Shown: piece by piece, positions 55,774-64,000 of the stretch
How positions within the stretch are numbered: position 1 is the first letter of the stretch
Layout of the letters: each line of letters starts with the position of its first letter
Source: Gordionus sp. m RMFG-2023
Lineage: Eukaryota > Nematomorpha > Gordioida > Chordodea > Parachordodidae
NCBI RefSeq assembly: GCF_954871325.1
Contig: NC_088775.1
Coordinates: 17,461,561 to 17,525,560 of the forward strand
Direction of reading: 5' to 3'
Length of the DNA: 64,000 nt
Notes under the pieces: model-generated
What the model was told of the DNA's origin: nothing
The model's input: only the letters and a program-made list of their open reading frames with translations
The model's database searches: none
Program-made: the position numbers and the translations under genes

Positions 55774-58700
55774 GGGTCATTCCATGTCAAATCAATCACT
55801 TTTCGGCCGACCCCTTTCGATTTCGATAAAAATTCGTAGGCTGGTTATATATGTTCCCATTAGATTATAAACAAAATTTTAGCGCATTAGAAACTATATT
55901 AGCGGAGATATTCGGGGTTAAAGGTCCAAAAAACGTCTTTTTTTGCTTTTTACTGATATTAAATAATTAGTTTTTAATTTAAAACTAAATATGATCAAAT
56001 ATTGAATCTAATATCAATAGCTAAGTTAATAATTTATAATTATGGCTAAAACATCAAAATTGATTTTTGATAAAATATGGGTCATCTTATGGTCAGTTGA
56101 AAACTTGAAATTAATATTTCGAAATGTATATGATCTCCGATTTTTAATTTTTTAAGAAATATTATCCGTTTACTATTTTTTTAATAATTTCTTCAACAAT
56201 TAGCATGGCTGGATATTTATTTAAAAAAATATTGCGATTTTTATACTTTTAAAAAATAGAAGGCGCTATATATAATAGTTTTAATATGTTAAAATACATT
56301 TTTGATTAAAAATATTAATGTATATATATCATACTAAATCGATTACAATGTGCATTATATATATTTATTTGTAATTCAGATCATAAATTTTTAAAATCTT
56401 CACAAATTTTACCTAATTAAGATAGTTTATAAATGAATTAAATCTTACTTTATCTAAAGGAATACAAAGCCTGGCTAGCTTGTGAGATTCTTCAGGAGAT
56501 AATATATATGTTCGACTGGTGGGAGTAGAAGGATTGACCAGCGAGAGAATATGAGATGTAGGCAACACTAAAATATTATCTTTCAAAGGAAATTTAAATG
56601 AGCTGAAGGTCCACGAGGGTGTAAAAATCGGATTTTTACTTCTTCATTTGTATAAATTTTATCGATTATATATCCTAACCACCATTTATCATCATATACA
56701 CATGTTATATATCCATTAATATTTTAAAATATAATTTTCTCATTTAAAAACGGAACTTGTTTTATATTATATTTTTTGGAATTAGAATATATTTTGGTTT
56801 TTAGTTTATTTTGATCAATGGGAATAATCCCGTGAATTTTTTGGGTCCCATGTATGGGCAGTGCAGAATTAAATCTTTTACGAAGGGCTATTTCCTCTTC
56901 GATATATTCTTGATTGGATACATATTCAAATTGAATATTAATATTTTCTTTAGCATAATTATATAATTCTAATGGGGTTAGGATTTGATTTTTATTTGGC
57001 CTTTGAAGACTAGCTCTGGCAACTAATCTTTTGACAGTTCCTCCGATACCGTCACATGCATTTTTGCCGTGAGCAGTGACAAAGAAATGCCATTCGGCAG
57101 GAATATTAAAATCGTATTTATGAAGGCATATGTTCAGAAAATTTTTGCGATTCTTGTATTGAGACGCGGCTTCATCCGAAAAATATATTATTTTTTCTGG
57201 TTTAGAATTAAATTTGGCTGTTAAGAATTTAATGAATTTTTTTTGATAAAGTTGGACTGCACTAGTATTATGGCTTAATGATTCGGACAAAATAACAAAA
57301 TTTATATTTTTTAATTCTTCTCCAGATTTATAATATGCTACAAATGGATGTATAGTGGCCTGCACATTGTTCCAATGAAATCCCTGAACTTCATCTTGTA
57401 AAATAAGGGAATAATTTTCAGAATAATCTAGAATTGTTAAAAATTCCTCATCTTTTAAATTTTCTTTGGAATTTTTCAAAAATAAACTTTGTGTTTAGCT
57501 ATAAACGAGTGAATTCGATGAAACCATCAATGGACTTTATAATAGTTTCAAGATTTGCTCTATCCACCGTGATCCATTGTTTAAACGTGACATATTCTAA
57601 ACGATTTCTCTGAAACAATTGGTATAATTGGCCCATAAGAGATTCTATACAAGGGCATTGATCACAATTTGTTAAATAACATTTTGGCTGAGATGGATTA
57701 CAAATAATTTGCGCCAAAAGATTGTTATAAGAATTTATACAGTAATCTTCTCCTGCTGTAATTTCAGCTATTACATTTGTCATTAATTTCACATTCTGAT
57801 GAATGGCGCAGACACAAACAGTGTGTGTGCCATCCAACTAAAATTCAGTTTTTTGGTTCTAAGTTCGGCAAATTTAGGGAATCCAATTGATATACTTGGG
57901 TATTCTTCCTTAAACATCTTGAATATATCTTTAAGATTATTTAATATAAACCTTTGCTGATTCTTTCTCGCCTTTAACAGATACACAATCTTTTATTCCA
58001 GGCATGAGTCGGCTTATTTCATCAGAACTATAATTTTGTTATTTTTATTGCTTAATTTTCAAAATCTTTGAAATTATCTTTATCTCTGGTTATTTTAATA
58101 ATGTAAGATAATGACAATTTCATAACATTATTGGTCTTGATGAGTACGATTTAGTCTGGGGGGGGGAGGGTTGGGGGTAGGCCTAATAATTAATGTGATT
58201 TTCGATTTTTCCCTTAATAATTTTCCTGCACCCCTTTAATCCTGCTTAGTCCGATTCTTTAATTATTTTAATTTACATTGAAATATTAAAAAAATTATTA
58301 AAATTTTTTATCCTGCGAATATCTCAGGGGAATAAGGTTTACAAAGTTATATGATCGAATTTTATGATATATTATACATTAAAATATTTATAATCAATAA
58401 AAAAAATGAATTTTAACATATTAAAACTATTATATATAGCGCCATCTATTTTTTTAAAGTATAAAAATCGCAATATTTTTTTAAATAAATATCCAGCCAT
58501 GCTAATTGTTAAAGAAATTATTAAAAAAATAGTAAACGGATAATATTTCTTAAAAAAATTAAAAATCGGAGATCATATACATTTCGAAATATTAATTTCA
58601 AATTTTCAACTGACCATAAGATGACCCATATTTAAAAAAAAATTATTTTTGATGTTTTCGCCATAATTATCAATTATTAACTTAGCTATTGATATTAGAT

Positions 58701-58942
58701 TCAATATTAGATCATAATTAGTTTTAAATTAAAAATTAATTATTTAACATCAGTAAAAAGGAAAAAAAGGCGTTTTTTGGACCTTTAACCCCGATTATCT
58801 CCGCTAATATAGTTGCTAATGCGCTAAAATTTTGTTTATAATCTAATGGAAACATATATAACCAGTCTACAACTTTTTATCAAAATTGAAAGGGGTCGGC
58901 CGAAAATCTTGATTTTTTTGCTCATTTGACATGGAATGACCC
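55774..58942 (-). mobile_element. Sola-like transposon, copy 3, complete ends, TTAT duplication
   Basis: The ends GGGTCATTCCATGTCAAATC (left) and the inverted TTTGACATGGAATGACCC (right) open inverted repeats of about 540 bases each (55774-56310 and 58400-58942). GGCGCTATATATAATAG on the left is answered by CTATTATATATAGCGCC on the right. TTAT lies at 55770-55773 and 58943-58946. It encodes a minus-strand transposase missing its N-terminus. It splits the hAT-E dimerisation domain: residues before and after the insertion continue the same hAT protein once one TTAT is removed. Confidence 0.88.
56724..58030 (-). pseudogene. Sola-like DDD transposase, N-terminally deleted (copy 3)
   Basis: The longest open part (57479-56724, 251 residues) has LDYSENYSLILQDEV (first Asp), YFSDEAASQYKNRKNF (second Asp; copy 1 reads SDGSAAQYKN) and HGKNACDGIGGTVKRLVARA (third Asp). 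Together these look like a DDD triad. Upstream pieces (57837-57499 and 58030-57789) carry GTHTVCVCAIHQNVK and SRLMPGIKDC. The zinc-like N-terminal head and about 250 further residues seen in copy 1 are absent, replaced directly by the inverted repeat. There are frame breaks near 57830 and 57490. I do not know a characterised protein with exactly this set of motifs; Sola is my best placement. Confidence 0.65.
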
Positions 58943-59818
58943 TTATATAATTCTGGGCATCGATTACTCTGATTTTCTAATAGTTTAAAATATTCATAGT
59001 TTTATTTAACCTAGGTTCTTTAGAAAAATTAACTATAATATTTATTTCTTTGATTATATTTAACCAAATACTTAAAGCTTATTCTGCATTATTAGATTAA
59101 ATATTTTTAGAATTAATTTTAATACCCACGGCTTCTAATAAGGATCAAGAATTTTTTTAAAACCGCTATCATCGATTAATTTGAATGGTCTGCCATTAAA
59201 AGTGACCAATTCAGTACAATCATCGATTATAATTTTTTATTTAGTTTTACTGAATTGTTTGTTCTTTTAATGCTTCTTCTGTCATCTGTTGGCTTGATGA
59301 CATCTTAAACTTTTTTATTTTATTGGGCTTTGTTGTGATATTTTGTTAATTTTATCAAATAGATGGTGGTTTTTTTTGTGACGCTCAAGATTTATGATGG
59401 CCTTTCATATTTATTTAACAATCAGTGATATTACATTTTGATGTGTCATTTATAATACTATATATAAATAATTTATATATTGGATTTAATCTTCTCTAGG
59501 TATTATAATTTATAGGCTTAAAATATTTAAAAAATGCTGTAAAATGGCTATATACTTAAGTTTATAAAAATCATGACTGACACTTATCAATCAAATAAGA
59601 TTGATAATAAACTTTAAAACAATTCGAATATAATTAAAATTTTTACAATATACTAGTAATAATTTACACATTATTTTATAGGCATAAAATCATGAGGCTC
59701 GAACCGGTTCAGAGGCATTTTAGCGGTTCGGTTCAGGTTCGGCTAGAAATTATTTTAGTGGTTAGGGTTCGATAAAATAACCGGTTTTAGCGGTTTAACG
59801 GTTCAGTTTGGATCCCTG

Positions 59819-60265
59819 ATATGCACCTCTGTTAAACATCGATTAATGACATGACCACTAGCGGCAATTTTTTTACCAATAATATTCAAGTTTTTAAAAA
59901 AGTTTATGCAGCAAATTGACATTTTACCCACAAAGCTATAAAATTTCTTAAAATTAAGGGGAAAAAATTTAAATATATAAAATCAATAATTAATTATACA
60001 TTCTTGGCGAATCATACAATATTATAAGAAATTGACAATTAAATTCTATCATTTTTGTCATATAATCAAATAAACCTTGATTCAAAATTTTTTGTTCCAT
60101 GATCCCGCAACCAAGGATTTCCATATATTCATTTTCGAATTTAATCTCAAGTTCCCACGAGGGATGGGTGAAAGGGAAATAAGCGTCAACCCATCTTATT
60201 TCAAGATCTAATAAAAAATTTTATTTAAATAGAAAAATTAGTTAACAATAAATTTATTTATAATC
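59819..60265. other. AT-rich gap, nothing recognised
   Basis: No coding frame or paired repeats. Confidence 0.5.
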
Positions 60266-60269
60266 AGTA

Positions 60270-60560
60270 TGGAAACCCTGGACAAAAAAGGAGTTCTGGT
60301 TCCAGTTCTGAATATTTTTTATTAAAGTGGTTCTACTTCCGGTTTCTTGAATTTCAAAATGGTTTCTATTTCCTGTTCCTTTAATTTCAAAATGTTTTTT
60401 AGTTCCGGTTCCTTAAATTTAAAAAGTGGTCTCTAGTTTTAAATTTGACGAGATTCCTGAAATTACTTGAACTTGTATGACAGTTCCCAGATATTTTAAA
60501 GTTGGTTTTTGAGGTTTCAGTTCCTATAAATTTTAGGAGAGTTCAAGGTTTCAGTTCTTA
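60270..60560 (+). repeat. Diverged tandem repeat, about 36-base unit
   Basis: Units of the type GGTTCTACTTCCGGTTTCTT plus GAATTTCAAAAT recur about six to eight times with drift (GGTTTCTATTTCCTGTTCC, TAGTTCCGGTTCC and so on). The style is that of transposon subterminal repeats; no ends were identified. Confidence 0.7.
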
Positions 60561-60829
60561 AATTTGATCAGGTGCCAAAAAACTAGTTGGCTGCACTCAG
60601 ATCAAGTTTAGAAAACAAATGGAATTTAATTATTTTGTTTGCCCAAATGATTCTTAAATATTTGTTAGTTTGCAGAGTAAGTCCGCAATGCAGGTTAGAA
60701 AATTTTTAAAATGGACTGGTAGTTTTGTTAATAATATATTGTAGTTCTGATAGACTGGGCGAGTCTTATATTAAAGCCATACATTCAATTATTTTTTCTG
60801 AAGTAAGTTATATAGGTTCCATGTCAATT

Positions 60830-61125
60830 CAGCGAAACTTTTATCGCGAAACACTTTTTCGCGAATGTCGTTTATCGCAAATGAATTTTATAGCGAAACT
60901 TTTATCGCGAATCCACATTAGCGAATATTTTTCCGAGAAAACAATAGAGCGAAACAAATATCGCGAATTTTTTTCTTATCGCGAAACCTTTAAAGCGAAT
61001 ACATTAGAACGAAATTTTTATCGCGAATCAATAATCGCGAAAATTTTATAGCGAAGTCAATATCGCGAAACATAAATCGCGAAGATAATATAGCGAAAAC
61101 TATTTCGCGAAATATAGCGCGGCCT
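60830..61125 (+). repeat. Dense GCGAA/CGCGAA motif cluster
   Basis: About 22 copies of GCGAA occur in under 300 bases, mostly as TATCGCGAA or TAGCGAAA, spaced 12-20 bases and nearly all on one strand. The surrounding DNA has almost no CGCG. It is open as a 108-residue frame (60725-61051) with ERNxYRE-like repeats; I regard this as a by-product of the motif spacing rather than a gene. Confidence 0.9.
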
Positions 61126-61212
61126 ATTATTATTTTTTTATTTATATTAAAATTTTTTATTTATATTATTATATTATGAATATTTTTTAATAAAAAAATG
61201 ATATGCTACTAC

Positions 61213-63504
61213 TAGTGTTTGCAACGGTCCGGTCCGGTCTTTTTTTTCTAAAATGGGACCGGACCGATAGACCGTCAAGTTAAATGAGACCGGACCGTGG
61301 GACCGTCGGTCCGGTCCGGTCCAGGCGGTCCGGTCCCACCTAAAAAAATTTCTATAAAGCTACAAAAGTTTTATTCTGCATTTAAATTTATTAAAAATGA
61401 ATAGTTAAACTCCCTATTAATATTTCAATTATATCATCAATTCATTTTTATTAATACACAAAGGCCTAATCAAAAGAATATTAAAATACAAATTTATTTA
61501 ATATAAAAATTATATCAATATGAATATGATTTACATATTTAATTAATGATATATATATTATTTGGTTATAATATAAATTGTATATAAATAATTTAATTAT
61601 TTTCTAAAAAATCAAAAATGATTCCATTTTTTATCCATGATTCAAGTGCCATCATAGATTGAACCATCTTTGGATTCATTCTATTGCGTTTTTTAGTTAT
61701 TTTATCATTAGCTTTAGAAAATATCCTTTCACATGCTACTGATGTAGCCTGCTGGGGGAGATAGTCCATTGCTATTTTTGGTAGAACTGGAAATCGATAT
61801 TGATTCCCTTCCCACCAATCTAGTATATTGGAATTAACAGGACATAAAATATCAGATAAATAACATTGAATTTCAGTTATATCCTCTATCTGAGCTATCT
61901 CCTCTGATGACCCAGTTCCCATGAGCCTATCCCTGGCTATTCTCTCCCTCAGGGATATTTCCTTAAATAATAATTATCAATAAATAAATAAATATTTTTA
62001 TATACTTTGTTTGTCCTTATGCCACTTGATAAAGTGCTTGCATATTTTTCATATACTTCCTTAAATTGGATAAAATTTTCAGGAGTATTTAATAGATTAT
62101 ACATGTGAACCTAAATAAAAAGAAATTTTGTAATATTATAAAGAATTATGAATAACTTTTTTGATTCTGGGGTCTAATAGACTACCAATATACGACTCAA
62201 TGTTTAAAAATTTGTGAATGTAGTGATTAGCTTTCTGAGTGACTTTCGTTGCAAAAGTTGCACCAATAAATGAGGGCGAGGAATTAAAATTAAAAATATT
62301 TGCAATATGTATTTGAATATTTTCCATTAGCATAAGACATATGCCTAAATAAGAGAAAAACCATTTAAAAATATTAGATAAAAGATATTAAACCAATGGT
62401 AGGATAGGAGGATCCAGATAAATCCAAGGTGGTTTCATAAAATGGTTTTAATAAAGGAATTACTTCCTCTATTTTATTTTTATCAATATTTGTGAGGGCA
62501 ATGCTGCCTAGGGTTTCATACTCTGAATAACACAAAGTTCTTATTGTCTCAAAATTCTAAATATATAATCCTATTAAAAAAAGAAAAAGATAGATAATTT
62601 ACTTTAAGGACCTTCACCAACATCAAATATGTTGAATTCCAGCGAGTTTCAACATCAGTGGGAATTTTCTGTCCTATGTCATTACCTCTAAGTAATGACC
62701 TATATTTTTGGAGCAATGATGGACTTTGAGATATATTCGTAGTAATCAATCTCACTTTAATGATAACTTCATCAATGTTTTTCAGAATATTTTGGCAAAT
62801 TATGTTTAATACGTGTGCCATACACCCATATACTGCGAATGGGTTTGGACTCATGTAAGTCTTCATGAGTCTCTGAGTTTTCACCATATTTGCAGCATTA
62901 TCAGTTGTTAAACTGATAATTTTTTCCTTTAAATTATATTCAATAATTAAATCTGAAAGACATTTGTATATATTTTCAGCTTTGTGCGGATAAGGCACAT
63001 AATTAATATCCAATATGATTTCCTTCATTTTCCATGATTTATCTATATAGTGCCCACTTACAGATATATATGGAAGTTTTTGAACAGATGTCCATAAATC
63101 TGTAGTGATAGCCAGTTTTCCTGGCAAATTTGCTATCATGGATATGACATGAATTTTTTTATTTATATGATTGTTTAGAATATTCTTTTTGAAAGTATTA
63201 TAAGTGTGCACTTTAATATTTGGATTTATATATCCAATCATTTCCAAAAATTTAATATTATTTATAAGGGCATGCAGGGGGATGGTAGATGTTATAATAA
63301 TTTCCGCAATGTATTTATTAATTTTTTTATTTTGAGCAGTTGTAATTTTGCTATTATATATATGATCTGAAGAAAAATTTATTTCTTTTTGAACTAATAA
63401 TTTTTCCTCTCCCTGTGATACATTTTTATGTTTAAGAAACATATGTCGTCTTAAAGTAGCTAAAATAAGAAAAATTATTCATAACATATGTGAATCATAG
63501 TATA
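61213..63504 (-). mobile_element. hAT transposon (hAT-2), possibly intact coding region; right end outside window
   Basis: The left end TAGTGTTTGCAACGGTCCGG (61213) leads into many GGTCCGGTC/GACCGGACC motifs up to 61345. The transposase reads inward from the other end. The right terminus is not reached: hAT-A copy B begins at 63505 within what should be the intron upstream of the first visible hAT-2 exon. The 8 bases before the left end are GCTACTAC, the expected duplication to look for on the far side. Confidence 0.85.
61593..63459 (-). CDS. hAT-2 transposase, five visible exons, open frame
   Basis: Five exons join in frame with GT-AG introns of 44-49 bases: 63459-62603, 62556-62394, 62344-62157, 62110-62006 and 61961-61593. 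The acceptor at 63460 (TTTTAG|CTACTTT) starts inside a BED zinc finger (LRRHMFLKHKN), so at least one 5' exon lies to the right. Core motifs are AITTDLWTSVQKLPYISVSG, SLTTDNAANMVKT, CMAHVLNIICQNIL and VETRWNSTYLMLVKVL. The second exon gives LLKPFYETTLDLSGSSYPTI, the third SLLDPRIKK. The last carries the dimerisation domain (DWWEGNQYRFPVLPKIAMDY, then ATSVACERIFSKANDKIT). No stop or frameshift is seen in the visible part, unlike every other transposase in the window. The protein would cut and paste its own element in the nucleus. Confidence 0.82.
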
Positions 63505-64000
63505 TAGGGGCGGGACCAATACCAATATAATATTGGTTTACAATACCAATACCAATTACATAAATATATTGGTTTTGATATATTGCTTAAATACAATTTT
63601 AATCAATACCAATATAAAAATAGATGAATACATATAATTATTTGGTTTTATCGTGGTATATTTTTTTAATTTCATTACATAAACATAAACTAATTTATCC
63701 ATTTCATTTAGGATATTATAATGAATGAAGACCAGGTAGAGTTAATAACATTTTAAATCCATCCACCCAAGCCCAACATTATATAAGAAATGTGAACAAA
63801 TAAATAGGCAGTAAAAAAATTAACACAATAAAATCATTTTTAGTTAATAATATAAATAATAAAGCTAATTTAAAACATTTAATTCTTTTTTATTCAAAAT
63901 AACAGCCTTTTCAATGTTTATCACTTTTAAAAATTTAATAGCATATTCTAAACCCTCACTAAAATTACTTTCTAGAAAAAGATTAAAAATAGAAATTATG
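63505..64000 (+). mobile_element. hAT-A copy B, 5' part, runs off window
   Basis: It starts TAGGGGCGGGACCAATACC with the same ACCAATA subterminal cluster as copy A. Downstream it matches copy A near 3335-3830 with deletions (GGATATTATAATGAATGAAG; AACATTATATAAGAAATGTG). The preceding 8 bases are ATAGTATA. It lies within hAT-2. Confidence 0.88.

Larger units (their letters stand above)
55302..59818 (-). mobile_element. hAT transposon (hAT-E), internally deleted, with nested Sola-like copy 3
   Basis: The left end CAGGGATCCAAACCGAAAC and right end CAGTTTGGATCCCTG are inverted; both sides have GGTTCAGGTTCGG-type subterminal repeats. Coding scraps on the minus strand are an N-terminal block FNGRPFKLIDDSGFKKILDP (near 59210-59150) and the dimerisation block VPATQVSVERFFSTINFIL (near 55750-55695). 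The core between them is deleted. The 8-base flanks (GTTGGGAC and ATATGCAC) do not match, so a rearrangement, or ends from two copies, is possible. Sola-like copy 3 sits inside the C-terminal coding part. Confidence 0.75.

Noticed and set aside
60725-61051. 108-residue frame with ERNxYRE repeats as a novel repeat protein
   Set aside because: The repetition follows the irregularly spaced GCGAA DNA motif, which continues past the stop. The spacing is not a multiple of three, so selection on protein is unlikely.

Overview
This is animal nuclear DNA, AT-rich and packed with transposons. Three things point to a metazoan: the exons of a metazoan-type mitofusin, the 3' exons of mitochondrial phenylalanyl-tRNA synthetase, and an intronless bHLH gene of the achaete-scute/Ascl general type. 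Confirmed introns are either tiny (37-49 bases) or very large and full of mobile elements. The species cannot be named from the sequence alone.

Layout. 1-3000: right part of a Sola-like DNA transposon (copy 1). 3001-5707: a hAT transposon (hAT-A) that has lost its extreme left tip. 5722-6793: a Merlin/IS1595-like remnant with about 155-base inverted arms and an 80-base tandem repeat. 7438-24389, minus strand: the mitofusin gene in ten recognisable exons. Its introns hold a tail-to-tail pair of retroelement fossils, a hAT-type MITE with perfect 8-base duplications, an RLE-type LINE (LINE-B), a 229-base GAAA microsatellite and Sola-like copy 2. About 25.0-32.2 kb: an APE-type LINE (LINE-C, minus strand) carrying a Ty3/gypsy LTR retrotransposon fossil (25473-29777, flanked by AAGAG). 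32.4-38.7 kb: hAT remnants, two of them hit by later insertions with perfect 8-base duplications. 39661-45836: a 6.2-kb non-autonomous Helitron with its own repeat arrays. 46737-47126: the bHLH gene. 51159-52906: the last two recognisable exons of FARS2. 55302-59818: a deleted hAT (hAT-E) carrying Sola-like copy 3. 60.3-61.1 kb: two unusual repeat clusters. 61213 to beyond 63459: a hAT (hAT-2) with a spliced and apparently open transposase. 63505-64000: the start of a second hAT-A copy, sitting in a hAT-2 intron.

How it fits together. The host content is two mitochondrial genes (outer-membrane fusion; mitochondrial translation) and one transcription factor. Everything else is layered transposon insertion, and the order can be read from target-site duplications: LTR element into LINE-C, Sola-like copy 3 into hAT-E, MITEs into hAT-C, hAT-D and a retroelement fossil, and hAT-A copy B into hAT-2. 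The mitofusin reading frame runs from the start through the GTPase and HR1/middle regions. The membrane-anchor and HR2 exons are not in the window and probably lie left of base 1. The 5' exons of FARS2 likewise probably lie right of base 64000.
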